Notes: generated by a model from the sequence alone, not told the origin. Shown: positions 41,579 through 50,614, counted from the stretch's first letter. The stretch is DNA of 64,000 nt from Nonomuraea montanisoli (GCF_013363975.1 NZ_JABWGN010000023.1:59154-123153); one strand, 5' to 3'. A program made the numbers and translations.

Positions 41579-42577
41579 ATGACAGCGCGCAAGCCCACCA
41601 TGGAGGACGTCGCCCGAAAGGCGGGCGTCAGCCTGAAGACCGTCTCCCGGGTGGTCAACCAGGAGCCGCACGTCAGCCCCGTCCTCCAGCGCCGGGTGCA
41701 GGAGGCCATCAGCGCGCTCGGCTTCCGCCGCAACGAGGCCGCCGCCCGGCTGGCCCGCGGCGCCACCATGCTGACCATCGGCCTGATCATGGAGAACATC
41801 TCCAACGAGTTCTACTCGCGGCTGGCCAAGTCGGTCGAGGCGTCGGCGGCCGACCACGAGGCGCTGGTGGTCTTCGGCTCGTACGAGGAGCGGCCGGAGC
41901 GGGAGCGGATGCTGGTGGAGTCCATGTACGCCCGGGGCGTCGACTCGCTGATCATCGTGCCGTCGGCCGGCGACCACGGCTGGCTGGCCGAGCACGGCGG
42001 TCTGACCACGGTGTTCGTGGACCGGGTGCCGGACGGCCTGGAGCGGGCCGACGTGGTGCTGCTGGACGACGTCCGGGGCGGCCGGATGGCGACCGAGCAC
42101 CTGCTGGCGCGCGGTCACCGGCGCATCGCGCTGATCTCCGACGACGAGGCGTTGAGCTCGGTCCACGCCCGCGCCACCGGCTACCGCGCCGCGCTGCGGG
42201 AGGGCGGTGCCGAGGTGGACGAGTCGCTGGTGGTGCGGGGCGTCTTCGACCCGTGGCGGGCCGGGCACGAGGTGGCGCGGCTGCTGGACCTGGCCGACCC
42301 GCCCACGGCGTTCTTCGCCACCAACAACCGGGCCGCCATCGGCATCATCCAGGCGCTGCGCGAGCGGCCCGAGCGCCCGGCGTACGTGGGGTTCGACGAC
42401 TTCGCGCTGGCGGACGTGTTCGACCCGGGAGTGACGGTGGTGCGCTACGACGTGACCCGGCTGGGGCGCAGCGCCGTGGACCTGCTGCTGCGCCCGTCGG
42501 ACACGCCCCGCCGGGTCAAGGTCCCGGTCGAGCTGGTCGCCCGCGGCTCCGGCGAGCGCCCCCCGCCGGCCCGCTGA
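41579..42577 (+). CDS. LacI family transcriptional regulator
   Basis: 332 residues. The helix-turn-helix with hinge, TMEDVARKAGVSLKTVSRVVN, begins at residue 7, and the C-terminal part is a periplasmic-binding-protein-like sugar-sensing domain (LTIGLIMENISNEFYS, then FFATNNRAAIGII and VGFDDFALAD). It is divergent from the PLP enzyme and sugar ABC genes and is their presumed repressor, acting at the GACAGCGCTGTC-type sites. The gap to the divergent start is only 14 bp, so its promoter must lie inside the neighbouring gene. Confidence 0.95.
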   Translation: MTARKPTMEDVARKAGVSLKTVSRVVNQEPHVSPVLQRRVQEAISALGFRRNEAAARLARGATMLTIGLIMENISNEFYSRLAKSVEASAADHEALVVFGSYEERPERERMLVESMYARGVDSLIIVPSAGDHGWLAEHGGLTTVFVDRVPDGLERADVVLLDDVRGGRMATEHLLARGHRRIALISDDEALSSVHARATGYRAALREGGAEVDESLVVRGVFDPWRAGHEVARLLDLADPPTAFFATNNRAAIGIIQALRERPERPAYVGFDDFALADVFDPGVTVVRYDVTRLGRSAVDLLLRPSDTPRRVKVPVELVARGSGERPPPAR

Positions 42578-42608
42578 CCGGCTCCCGGCGGGGGGTGCTC
42601 CCGCCTGC

Positions 42609-42646
42609 CACGCGCCGGTCAGCGCGTGTCCTTCACGCGCCGGTCA
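42609..42646. repeat. 13-bp repeat over the stop of the TPR gene
   Basis: CACGCGCCGGTCA occurs at 42609 and 42634, a 25-bp period. The second copy contains the TCA (reverse TGA) stop of the minus-strand TPR gene. Confidence 0.6.
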
Positions 42647-42953
42647 TGGCGGCGTGCAGGCGCAGGTACGGCTCGGCGTCCTTCGGCCGGTGCTGCCGCT
42701 GCAGCGTACGGCCGAGCAGGAGGCAGGCGTACCCCTCGGCCGGGTCGCGCTCCAGGACCAGCCGGAGCTGGGCCTCGGCCCGGCCGAGCTGGGCCGAGTG
42801 GTAGTAGGCGCGGGCCAGCAGCAGCCGGGCCCCCAGGTTGTCCGGCGCCGCCGCCACCACCTCGGCCAGGATGCGGGCGGCCCCGATGTAGTCCTTCGCG
42901 TCGAAGAACAGGCGGCCGCGCTCGTACTCCTCGGCCAGCGTCTCGATCGGCAT
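42633..42953 (-). CDS. Small tetratricopeptide repeat protein
   Basis: 106 residues, with GAGGAGTGACC before the ATG. Two to three TPR units are visible (ARLLLARAYYHSAQLGRAEAQLR, GYACLLLGRTLQRQ). It begins 2 bp after the pirin stop, so the two are co-transcribed. Small TPR proteins of this kind often accompany pirin in actinomycetes. Its role is not known; a protein-binding helper is likely. Confidence 0.85.
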   Translation of the reverse strand: MPIETLAEEYERGRLFFDAKDYIGAARILAEVVAAAPDNLGARLLLARAYYHSAQLGRAEAQLRLVLERDPAEGYACLLLGRTLQRQHRPKDAEPYLRLHAAMTGA

Positions 42954-42955
42954 GG

Positions 42956-43945
42956 TCACTCCTCTCCCGGGACGGGCCCGTCGGCGTGCGGGACGCGGTC
43001 GGCGGGGACGACGCCCAGGCGGCCGGCCTGGTAGTCCTCCATCGCCTGGATGATCTCGGCGCGGGTGTTCATCACGAAGGGGCCGTAGTGGACCACCGGC
43101 TCGCGGATGGGCTGCCCGCCGAGCAGCAGCACCTCCAGGTTCGGCTCGGCCTGCGGCTGGGCCGTGGCGGCCTCGACGGTGAGCGCGCCGCCCGGGCCGA
43201 AGACGGCGAGCTGCCCCTTCCGGACGGGCCTGCGCTCCGGCCCGGCGAAGCCCTGGCCCGCCAGCACGTACGCGAGGGCGTTGTAGCCGGGGTTCCACGG
43301 GAGCTCCAGCCGGGCGCCGGGGCTCACGGTCGCGTGCACCATCGTGATCGGGGTGAACGTGACGCCCGGACCGGCGTGCCCGTCCAGGTCGCCGGCGATC
43401 ACGCGGAGCAGCGCGCCGCCGTCGGGCGAGGCGAGAAGCGCCGCCTGGCGGCCGCGGATGTCCTGGTAGCGGGGCAGATGGAACTTGTGGGCGCGGGGCA
43501 GGTTGACCCAGAGCTGGACGCCGTGGAACAGCCCGCCCGAGACCACGAGGTGCTCCGGGGGCTTCTCGATGTGCAGCAGCCCCGACCCGGCGGTCATCCA
43601 CTGGGTGTCGCCGTCGGTGATCGTGCCGCCGCCGCCGTGGGAGTCCTGGTGCTCGAAGACGCCGTCGATGATGTAGGTGACGGTCTCGAAGCCGCGGTGC
43701 GGGTGCCAGGGGGTGCCCTTGGGCTCCCCGGGCGCGTACTCGACCTCGCCCATCTGGTCCATGTGGATGAACGGGTCCAGCAGCGACTGCGGCACGCCGG
43801 CGAACGCCCGGCGCACCGGGAAGCCCTCGCCCTCGAACCCGCTGGGCGCGGTGATCACCGAGCGCACGGGCCGCCGTCCGGCGAGAGCCGGGTCGGGTAC
43901 GGCGACGCGGGGCAGGGTCAGGGTGTCGGCGGTGATGGCGGGCAT
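42956..43945 (-). CDS. Pirin family protein
   Basis: 329 residues from an ATG with GGGAGG seven bases upstream. The N-terminal cupin has the metal-binding histidines in WHPHRGFETVTYIIDG and HQDSHGG, the pirin signature, and the C-terminal cupin is present. Pirins are iron proteins with quercetinase or redox-sensor activity. An inverted repeat TTGAA-AC-TTCAA is centred about 25 bp upstream of the start, as expected for a MarR-type control site. Operon with the TPR gene. Confidence 0.93.
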   Translation of the reverse strand: MPAITADTLTLPRVAVPDPALAGRRPVRSVITAPSGFEGEGFPVRRAFAGVPQSLLDPFIHMDQMGEVEYAPGEPKGTPWHPHRGFETVTYIIDGVFEHQDSHGGGGTITDGDTQWMTAGSGLLHIEKPPEHLVVSGGLFHGVQLWVNLPRAHKFHLPRYQDIRGRQAALLASPDGGALLRVIAGDLDGHAGPGVTFTPITMVHATVSPGARLELPWNPGYNALAYVLAGQGFAGPERRPVRKGQLAVFGPGGALTVEAATAQPQAEPNLEVLLLGGQPIREPVVHYGPFVMNTRAEIIQAMEDYQAGRLGVVPADRVPHADGPVPGEE

Positions 43946-43963
43946 GTCCCACCTCCCATTTGA

Positions 43964-43975
43964 TTGAAACTTCAA
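43964..43975 (-). promoter_or_regulatory. Inverted repeat TTGAA-AC-TTCAA upstream of pirin
   Basis: Five-base arms with a 2-bp centre, 19 bp before the pirin start codon. This form is common for MarR-type regulators. No MarR gene is nearby, so the binder is unknown. Confidence 0.5.
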
Positions 43976-44062
43976 CCTGTTGCCCGCCTCAACACCCGGC
44001 CCCCGCCGCGCATTCCCGCCCGCTCCCCGCCCGCTCCCTGTCCGCTCACCGTCCGCCGGAGA

Positions 44063-45550
44063 TCACGAGGAGCGGGGCCGCCAGTCGCCGCGGTCCAGGT
44101 TGAGGTCCTCGGGTGTGTGCAGGCGCACCATCGTCCTGGCCACGCCCGGCGGCACCCGGTGCGGCGTGAGGAAGGACACGGCCACCATCACCACGAACGC
44201 GATCGGCACCGTCCACGCCGCCGGCTGGGCGAGCAGCGCGTTCGCCGGCCCCTCGTACGGGCCGCCGACGATCGTGACGAGCACCGCCGCGCAGGCCAGC
44301 CCGCCCCCCACGAACAGCCCCGCGAGCGCTCCCGTGGTGCTGAGCCGCCGCCACCAGATGCCGAGCACCAGCAGCGGGCAGAACGACGACGCGGCCACCG
44401 CGAACGCCAGCCCCACCACGTCCGCCACCGGCAGCGCCCGGGCCTGGAGCGCCAGCCCGAGGGGCACGGCGACCGCCATGAGCGTCGCGATGCGGAACGA
44501 GCGCACCCCGCCCTTGAGCAGGTCCTGCGCGATGACCCCGGCCACCGACACGGTCAGGCCGGACGAGGTGGACAGGAACGCGGCGAACGCCCCCGCCGTG
44601 ACCAGCGCGGTCAGCAGCTCGCCGAGCGTGCCGCCGACCATCCGGCCGGGCAGGGTGAGCACGACGGCGTCGGTGCGGACCAGGTCGGGCGCGTACAGCC
44701 GGCCGAGCCAGCCGTACAGGGCGGGCAGCAGGTAGAAGGCGCCGAGCAGCGACAGCACGACGAGCGTGGTGCGGCGCGCGGCCCGCCCGTCGGGGTTGGT
44801 GTAGAAGCGCACGAGCACGTGCGGCAGGCCCATGGTGCCGAGGAACGTGGCCAGGATCAGTGAGTACGTCGAGTACAGCGCGTACTCCTTGCCGCCGGCC
44901 AGCGGCACCTGCCAGGTGGCGGCGTCCTGCGGGCTCAGGCCGGGCGCGCCGCCGGCCCGCCACGCCATGAGCAGGAACACCAGCGGCACGGCCAGCGCCG
45001 TCAGCTTCAGCCAGTACTGGAACGCCTGCACGAAGGTGATCGACCGCATGCCTCCGGACAGCACGTTGACCGCGACGACCACGGCCACGAGCAGCCCGCC
45101 CGCCCAGTGCGGCGCCCCGGTGATCTCCCTCAGCACCAGGCCGGCGCTCTGGAACTGCGGCATCAGGTACAGCCAGCCGATGAGCACGACGAGCACGCTC
45201 GCGGCGCGGCGCACGGTCATCGACTCCAGCCGCGCCTCGGCGAAGTCCGGCAGCGTGTACGCCCCGGAGCGGCGCAGCGGGGCGGACACCAGCACGAGCA
45301 GCACGAGGTAGCCGCCGGTCCAGCCCACCGGCAGCCACAGCATGTCGGCGCCGAACGACAGGATCAGCCCGGCCACCCCCAGGAAGGAGGCGGCCGACAG
45401 GTACTCGCCGCCGATGGCGGAGGCGTTCCAGAGCGGGCTGACCGTGCGCGAGGCGACGTAGAAGTCGGAGGTGGTGCGCGAGACGCGGATGCCGAACGCG
45501 CCGATGAGCACCGCCGCCACGACGACGATCAGGACGGCGGTGAGGCTCAC
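44063..45550 (-). CDS. Sodium:solute symporter, second acetate/pyruvate-type transporter
   Basis: 495 residues from a GTG that overlaps the upstream stop (GTGA). About 13 transmembrane helices. Family landmarks: DFYVASRTVSPLWNASAIGGEYLSAASF near the N-terminus and LGTMGLPHVLVRFYT in the middle. It is a paralogue of the symporter at 35275. It is the last gene of an operon led by a LytS/LytTR two-component system, so monocarboxylate uptake is probably under direct signal control. Confidence 0.93.
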   Translation of the reverse strand: MSLTAVLIVVVAAVLIGAFGIRVSRTTSDFYVASRTVSPLWNASAIGGEYLSAASFLGVAGLILSFGADMLWLPVGWTGGYLVLLVLVSAPLRRSGAYTLPDFAEARLESMTVRRAASVLVVLIGWLYLMPQFQSAGLVLREITGAPHWAGGLLVAVVVAVNVLSGGMRSITFVQAFQYWLKLTALAVPLVFLLMAWRAGGAPGLSPQDAATWQVPLAGGKEYALYSTYSLILATFLGTMGLPHVLVRFYTNPDGRAARRTTLVVLSLLGAFYLLPALYGWLGRLYAPDLVRTDAVVLTLPGRMVGGTLGELLTALVTAGAFAAFLSTSSGLTVSVAGVIAQDLLKGGVRSFRIATLMAVAVPLGLALQARALPVADVVGLAFAVAASSFCPLLVLGIWWRRLSTTGALAGLFVGGGLACAAVLVTIVGGPYEGPANALLAQPAAWTVPIAFVVMVAVSFLTPHRVPPGVARTMVRLHTPEDLNLDRGDWRPRSS

Positions 45551-45942
45551 GGGCGTTCGACCAGGTCGGCGAAGTGGCGTTCGTTGCGCTCGGCCTGGCG
45601 CACGTACAGCCAGGCGCCGATCACGAACGCCGGGTAGATGAGGCCGGCGAGCACCGCCCACGGCAGGGGGACGCCCAGCAGCTCGGCCTCGCGCAGCCGC
45701 GGGATCAGCAGGAACAGCAGCGGCAGGCCGCACACCACGCAGCCCAGCACGGTGCAGACGAACATCGCCAGCCGGAACTGGGTGCGCAGCAGCGAGCGCA
45801 TGTAGACCTCGCCGAGGTGGGTCTGCTCGTCGATCTCCCGGGTGGCCGGGTAGCGGGGCCGGCGCGCGGCGGCGGTCCGCGGGCTGGTCACGGCCACCCG
45901 CCGCGGCGGCTCGTCCGGCGGTCTCTGCGCGCGGCGGCTCAT
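45547..45942 (-). CDS. Two-helix membrane protein, DUF485-like symporter partner
   Basis: 131 residues. After a basic, disordered 45-residue N-terminus come two hydrophobic segments (MFVCTVLGCVVCGLPLLFLL and AVLAGLIYPAFVIGAWLYV), then a charged tail: the same plan as DUF485 partners. It overlaps both neighbours by 4 bp, so the operon is tightly coupled. Confidence 0.85.
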   Translation of the reverse strand: MSRRAQRPPDEPPRRVAVTSPRTAAARRPRYPATREIDEQTHLGEVYMRSLLRTQFRLAMFVCTVLGCVVCGLPLLFLLIPRLREAELLGVPLPWAVLAGLIYPAFVIGAWLYVRQAERNERHFADLVERP

Positions 45943-46694
45943 TCCGGACGTCCTCTGCGGGCGCGGCGGACGAGCAGGTCGCGCAGCTCGCGCGTGTGGC
46001 GACGGCTGACCGGGATCTCCGTCTCCCCCACCCGGACCGTGCAGCGTCCCGAGTCGATGTGCAGCTCCTCGATGTGCTTGACCGCCACCAGGTGGCTGCG
46101 ATGCACGCGGACGAACCCCGCCGAGGCCCAGCGCTCCTCCAGCGTGGCCAGCGGGATGCGCACCAGGTGGCTGCCGGTGGGCGTGTGCAGGCGGGCGTAG
46201 TCGCCGTGCGCCTCCACGTAGACGACGTCGGCGCTGGAGACGAACCGGGTCACGCCGCCCAGCTCGACCGGGATCGTGTCGGACTCGCCGCCCTCGACCG
46301 GCACCTCCGCCGAGACCGCGACCCGCCGGATCGCCTCGGCCAGCCGTTCGGGGCGCACCGGTTTGAGCAGGTAGTCCTCCGCCTTGATCTCGAACGCCTC
46401 GATGGCGTGCTCCTCGTACGCGGTCACGAACACCACGCGCGGCGGGTTGGCGAAGCGCGACAGCAGCCGGCCCAGCACGACGCCGTCGAGTCCGCGCATC
46501 CGGATGTCGAGGAACACCGCGTCGATCGGCCGGCCCTCGGCGATGGCGCGGTCCAGCAGCCGCAGGGCCGCGGCGCCGTCACGGGCGGTCGCCACCTCGC
46601 CGATGCGGGGGTCGGCGCGCAGCAGGTACGACAGGTCCTCCAGGGCGGGCAGCTCGTCGTCGACCGCGAGGACCCTGAGTTGCGCCATAGACAT
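45939..46694 (-). CDS. LytR/AlgR-type response regulator (LytTR DNA-binding domain)
   Basis: 251 residues from the ATG at 46694; ATGs at 46709 and 46688 are alternatives and none has a strong ribosome site. The receiver domain has acidic DDE near the start, the phospho-acceptor in FLDIRMRG and K in LLKPV. The C-terminal LytTR domain includes VHRSHLVAVKHIEEL and VGETEIPVSRRHTREL. It is encoded just after its kinase and before the DUF485-like/symporter pair, which it most likely regulates. Confidence 0.93.
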   Translation of the reverse strand: MSMAQLRVLAVDDELPALEDLSYLLRADPRIGEVATARDGAAALRLLDRAIAEGRPIDAVFLDIRMRGLDGVVLGRLLSRFANPPRVVFVTAYEEHAIEAFEIKAEDYLLKPVRPERLAEAIRRVAVSAEVPVEGGESDTIPVELGGVTRFVSSADVVYVEAHGDYARLHTPTGSHLVRIPLATLEERWASAGFVRVHRSHLVAVKHIEELHIDSGRCTVRVGETEIPVSRRHTRELRDLLVRRARRGRPE

Positions 46695-46721
46695 GGATGA
46701 AACCGACATCCAACGGCGCGG

Positions 46722-47900
46722 TCAACGGGCCGAGACGCCCGGGTGATACTTCGGCAACCTCACGTTGACCTTCGTGCCCGCTCCCGCGCCGGTCTCCACG
46801 ACGAGCCCGTACTCGTCCCCGTACACCTGGCGCAGCCGCTCGTCCACGTTGGCCAGCCCGACACCGCCCGACGGGGCGATCTCACCGGCGAGGATGCGGC
46901 GCAGCCGCTCGGGTTCCATGCCGAGGCCGTCGTCCTCGACGCTGATGCGGCATTCGGCGCCGCCGTCCTCGGCCACGATGACGATGCGGCCGACGCCGTT
47001 GCGGCTCTCCAGGCCGTGGCGGACGGCGTTCTCGACGAGCGGCTGCAGGCACAGGAACGGCACGGCCACGGGCAGCACCTCGGGGGCGATGCGCAGCGTC
47101 ACCTGGAGCTGGTCGCCGAACCGGGCGCGTTCGAGGGTGAGGTAGCGGTCGATCGAGCGCAGCTCCTCGGCCAGCGTGGTGAACTCGCCGTGCCGCCGGA
47201 AGGAGTAGCGGGTGAAGTCGGCGAACTCCAGCAGCAGCTCGCGCGCCCGCTCGGGATCGGTGCGGACGAACGAGGCGATGGTGGTCAGCGAGTTGTAGAT
47301 GAAGTGCGGCGAGATCTGCGCGCGCAGCGCCCGCACCTCGGCCTCCATGAGCAGCGTGCGCGAGCGGTCCAGCTCGGCGAGCTCCAACTGCGAGTCGACC
47401 CAGCCGGCCACCTCCTGGGCGGCCTTGACCAGGCCCGCAGAGGCGTGGGGGCCGTAGGCGGCCAGCGTGCCGACGACCCGGTCGTCGGTGGTGAGCGGCA
47501 CGACCACGGCGTGCCGGACGGGGCACTCCAGCAGGTCGCAGTCCACGGCCAGCACCTGTGTCCGGCCGTCCTTCAGCGTCGCCCGCGCCTGCTCGAACGC
47601 CTGCCCGGCGTGGTGCTCGCCCGCGCCGTCGTACACGAGCAGCCGCTCGCCGTCGGTGATGGCGAGGGCGGAGGAGCCGAGCAGCGCCCGCAGGTGCCGC
47701 GAGGCCCGCTCGGCGCCGTCGGCGGTCAGCCCGGCCCGCAGCGGCGGGCCGGCGAGGGAGGCGGTGTGCAGCGTCTCGAACGTGGCCCGCTCGGCCGGGC
47801 TGGTGCCCAGCTCCCGGCGGCCGCGCATGACCCGCCACAGGACGAGCGCGGGCACGCCCACGAGCCCGGCCGCCACGGCGACGCCGACGAGGTACTCCAC
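46722..47900 (-). CDS. LytS-type sensor histidine kinase
   Basis: 392 residues from the GTG at 47900. One N-terminal transmembrane helix (LVGVAVAAGLVGVPALVLW) is followed by a GAF-like domain (about 60-190), then the His_kinase domain with QISPHFIYNSLTTIASF carrying the phospho-histidine, and an HATPase part (LQPLVENAVRHGL, DDGLGM, GVGLANVDERL). Known relatives sense carbon sources such as pyruvate and control transporters. The response regulator lies 27 bp downstream. Confidence 0.93.
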   Translation of the reverse strand: MEYLVGVAVAAGLVGVPALVLWRVMRGRRELGTSPAERATFETLHTASLAGPPLRAGLTADGAERASRHLRALLGSSALAITDGERLLVYDGAGEHHAGQAFEQARATLKDGRTQVLAVDCDLLECPVRHAVVVPLTTDDRVVGTLAAYGPHASAGLVKAAQEVAGWVDSQLELAELDRSRTLLMEAEVRALRAQISPHFIYNSLTTIASFVRTDPERARELLLEFADFTRYSFRRHGEFTTLAEELRSIDRYLTLERARFGDQLQVTLRIAPEVLPVAVPFLCLQPLVENAVRHGLESRNGVGRIVIVAEDGGAECRISVEDDGLGMEPERLRRILAGEIAPSGGVGLANVDERLRQVYGDEYGLVVETGAGAGTKVNVRLPKYHPGVSAR

Positions 47901-47911
47901 ACCGCGCGAGC

Positions 47912-48352
47912 CTACTCGGCGGCCCCGGCGGCCTCTCCTTGGGCGAGCGCCTTGGCGATGGCTTCGGCGTACGCGCGGGCCTCGTCGTCGGAGTCGTACC
48001 GCGTGCGCGGCCAGAAGAAGCCGCGCAGGCCGTCCTTGCGGTTGCGCGGCACCACGTGGACGTGCAGGTGCGGCACGCTCTGGCTGACGTGGTTGTTCAT
48101 CGCGACGAACGTGCCGGCGGCCTCCATGGCCTCCTCCACGGCACGCGCCACGGCCTGGACCCGCGCGAAGAACGGCCCCACGTCGGCGGCGGGCAGGTCG
48201 GCGAGCGTCTCGACGTGCCGCCGGGGCACCACCAGCACGTGGCCCTTGAACAGCGGCCTCGCGTCGAGGAAGGAGACGGCCACCTCGTCGGAGTGGACGA
48301 CGAACGCGGGCCGCTCCCCCGCGACGATCTCGCAGAACAGGTCGGTGCTCAC
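47912..48352 (-). CDS. HIT family nucleotide hydrolase/transferase
   Basis: 146 residues. The histidine triad is PHLHVHVV near residue 94, preceded by the family's FLDARPLFKGHVLVVPRRHV. HIT proteins hydrolyse or transfer nucleotides at alpha-phosphate, often as dinucleoside polyphosphate or AMP-lysine hydrolases. It lies 9 bp from the DUF1838-like gene on the same strand, so the two may be co-transcribed. Confidence 0.95.
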   Translation of the reverse strand: MSTDLFCEIVAGERPAFVVHSDEVAVSFLDARPLFKGHVLVVPRRHVETLADLPAADVGPFFARVQAVARAVEEAMEAAGTFVAMNNHVSQSVPHLHVHVVPRNRKDGLRGFFWPRTRYDSDDEARAYAEAIAKALAQGEAAGAAE

Positions 48353-48361
48353 CGGCCGACC

Positions 48362-49111
48362 CTACCCGGCGGCCCGGCTCTCGTCGCCGCCTGCGCGGGG
48401 GCGGTCGCGGAAGGCGGTCCAGCTCGTCATGTTCGGCGCCGACCAGGTCTCGGGCGCGCGCAGGAACCGCTCGCCGGCGAAGCCGGCCAGCCACTCGGGC
48501 ACCTCGCTCACCTTGCCGCCCCGGCAGTGGTAGACCAGCGCCCCCTCCCGCTGCCCCATCGCCATCCACGGCAGCCACGGCGACACCCGGCACCAGGAGA
48601 AGTGGCTCGGCACGTCCGGCGCGCCAGCGTCCAGGTCGGCGGCGCGGGAGAAGAACTGGAACAGCTCCATCGCCCGGTACGTGTCGCCCGCCGAGTGGTC
48701 GGGGAAGTCGGCGACCGGCAGCGGCGACGGATAGGCCAGGCGCACGTCCACGTGGTGGACCACCTGGTCGCCGACCCGGGTGAACGGCACGGGCCGGTCG
48801 CCGAGCGGCTGGTTGACCGGGTCGTTGAAGACGTGCATCACCTCGACGGCCGCGCCGGTGAACGGGTTGTCCCAGGTGGTGAGGACCTCCCGGGTGACCG
48901 GGTCGAGGTAGGCGGCGGCCTCCCGGGTCAGCAGCCGCCAGCCGCCGCTGTCGTCGCGCTCGGCGCGGGCCACGTTGAGACCCTCGAAGCCGAACAGGTG
49001 GTGCGGGCCGTCGTCGCGCCGCCAGCCGTACACGTCGCCGGTCCACCACGAGATCGTCTCGGCGCCGTCCGCCGCGGCGCGCACCCGTACGAAGTCCCTG
49101 CCGTAGTCCAT
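48362..49111 (-). CDS. DUF1838-like protein
   Basis: 249 residues from the ATG at 49111; a TTG at 49147 is an alternative. Features resembling DUF1838 are the early WWTGDVYGW, HLFGFEGLNVARAE, a central TWDNPFTG and late SHFSWCRVSPWLPWMAMGQREG. It is rich in Trp, Phe and Asp, without signal peptide or membrane segments. The function of the family is unknown. The family assignment is from memory of such motifs. Confidence 0.65.
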   Translation of the reverse strand: MDYGRDFVRVRAAADGAETISWWTGDVYGWRRDDGPHHLFGFEGLNVARAERDDSGGWRLLTREAAAYLDPVTREVLTTWDNPFTGAAVEVMHVFNDPVNQPLGDRPVPFTRVGDQVVHHVDVRLAYPSPLPVADFPDHSAGDTYRAMELFQFFSRAADLDAGAPDVPSHFSWCRVSPWLPWMAMGQREGALVYHCRGGKVSEVPEWLAGFAGERFLRAPETWSAPNMTSWTAFRDRPRAGGDESRAAG

Positions 49112-49181
49112 CCCCGCAGCCTGCCCGACCCGAATCGTTTCGATCAAGAACGGATCTTGGACCGCCTCCCCCGGCCCCGGA

Positions 49182-49610
49182 TCAGCGCGGGGACACGGTC
49201 AGGTCGAAGATCGCCTCGCCGGACCGCAGGCGGCTCTCCTCGGTCGGGGGCGTCGTCGCGCCGCCGCAACGCCAGCAGTCGTACAGCCTGATGGTGGTGG
49301 CGCCGGGCCGCTTGGCGTTGAAGACGAAGTAGGTGACGCTCTGCGAATCCTCGCGCCGCGCCTCCTTGCTGATGAACGAGGCGACCGCGGCGTCGGGCAG
49401 CGCCTCCAGGGACCAGCTGTCGCCCGCGGACCGGCTGTCGGGCACCGCCAGCGAGAACCGCTGGCCGGAGTGCAGCTCGACCGGGACGGTGGCGCCCTTG
49501 GCGCCCTTGACGACCACGCCGAGATCGCTGACCGCCGCCCCGCCGCCGCATCCGGCGGTCACGGCGGCGATCAGCAGCACGGACGCGATGCCTGCTCGCC
49601 GACGCCTCAC
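49182..49610 (-). CDS. Lipoprotein with a chagasin/I42-like domain
   Basis: 142 residues. A lipoprotein signal ends in VTAGC, then a Gly-rich linker. The mature part (VVVKGAKGATVPVELHSGQRFSL...SAGDSWSLEALPD...FNAKRPGATTIRLYDC) follows the beta-strand order of chagasin-type cysteine protease inhibitors, although the signature loops are diverged. Two cysteines in YDCWRCG could form a disulfide. The last codons overlap the BrkB-like gene. The inhibitor role is tentative. Confidence 0.6.
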   Translation of the reverse strand: MRRRRAGIASVLLIAAVTAGCGGGAAVSDLGVVVKGAKGATVPVELHSGQRFSLAVPDSRSAGDSWSLEALPDAAVASFISKEARREDSQSVTYFVFNAKRPGATTIRLYDCWRCGGATTPPTEESRLRSGEAIFDLTVSPR

Positions 49611-50614
49611 TCAGGCAGATTATCGGGCTCCGGCTCGTCCCGCGGCTCGGCGTACGGCTCGCGTCCCACGGGACTTCCCTCGGCGATGGCGCGCTCCCGC
49701 ATCAGCTCGGCGTCGAGCTCCGCGCCGAACAGCAGCGCCATGTTCGACAGCCACAGCCAGATGAGGAACACCACGACCGCGGCGAGGGTGCCGTACGTCT
49801 TGTTGTAGGAGCCGAAGTGGCTCGCGTACAGGGCGAACCCGGCCGAGACGATCACCCAGAGGACGACCGCCACCAGCCCGCCGGGGCTGATCCAGCGCAC
49901 GCCCGGCTGGCGCACGTTGGGCGCCGCCCAGTAGAGCACCATGATCAGGCCGGCCGCGATCAGCGCCAGGACGGGCCACTTCGCGATGTTCCAGGTGGTC
50001 ACCACCACGTCGCCCAGGCCCAGCGCCCGGCCCGCCAGGTCGGCGAGGCGGCCGGTGAGCGTCACCGCGATCGCGCCGACCGCGAGCAGCACGGTCACGA
50101 GGACGGTGAGGCCGATCCGGAGCGGGGTCGTCTTCCAGAACGGCCGGCCCTCCTCGATGTCGTAGATGGCGTTGCAGGCCCGGATGAAGGCCGCGATGTA
50201 CCCGGAGGCCGACCACAGGGCGACGGCCAGGCCGACGAGGGCGAACACGCTCGCCGACCCGACCCGCTGCACGCCCGCGACACCCTGCTGGAGCAGGTCG
50301 CGCACCTCCGCGGGGGCCAGCACCGCGAGGTTCCCGACGATCACCGCCGTGTCGTCCCGGCCGAGCAGCCCGAACAGCGACACCAGCACGATCATCGCGG
50401 GGAAGATCGACAGCACCGCGTAGTAGGTGAGGGCGGCCGCGAGGTCCTGGACGTTGTCGTCCTTGAACTCGATGAACGTGCGCTTCAGCACGCTCCACCA
50501 GGCCCTGCGCGGGAAGTCGGCGGGGCGCTCGGGAACGCCCGGCCGAGCCTCCTCCTCCCGCCGCGCCCGCTGGGCCACCTGCGCCTGCGGGACCTCCTGT
50601 TCCTTGCCGCTCAC
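49607..50614 (-). CDS. YihY/BrkB family inner-membrane protein
   Basis: 335 residues with six transmembrane helices. The family signature includes ALTYYAVLSIFPAMIVLVSLFG after a basic N-terminus, and FLIWLWLSNMALLFGAELDAE at the end. It is a membrane protein of unknown biochemical role, often suggested to be a transporter. The start overlaps the DUF3618 gene (ATGA), so it belongs to a three-gene operon with DUF3618 and the holin-family protein. Confidence 0.93.
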   Translation of the reverse strand: MSGKEQEVPQAQVAQRARREEEARPGVPERPADFPRRAWWSVLKRTFIEFKDDNVQDLAAALTYYAVLSIFPAMIVLVSLFGLLGRDDTAVIVGNLAVLAPAEVRDLLQQGVAGVQRVGSASVFALVGLAVALWSASGYIAAFIRACNAIYDIEEGRPFWKTTPLRIGLTVLVTVLLAVGAIAVTLTGRLADLAGRALGLGDVVVTTWNIAKWPVLALIAAGLIMVLYWAAPNVRQPGVRWISPGGLVAVVLWVIVSAGFALYASHFGSYNKTYGTLAAVVVFLIWLWLSNMALLFGAELDAELMRERAIAEGSPVGREPYAEPRDEPEPDNLPE

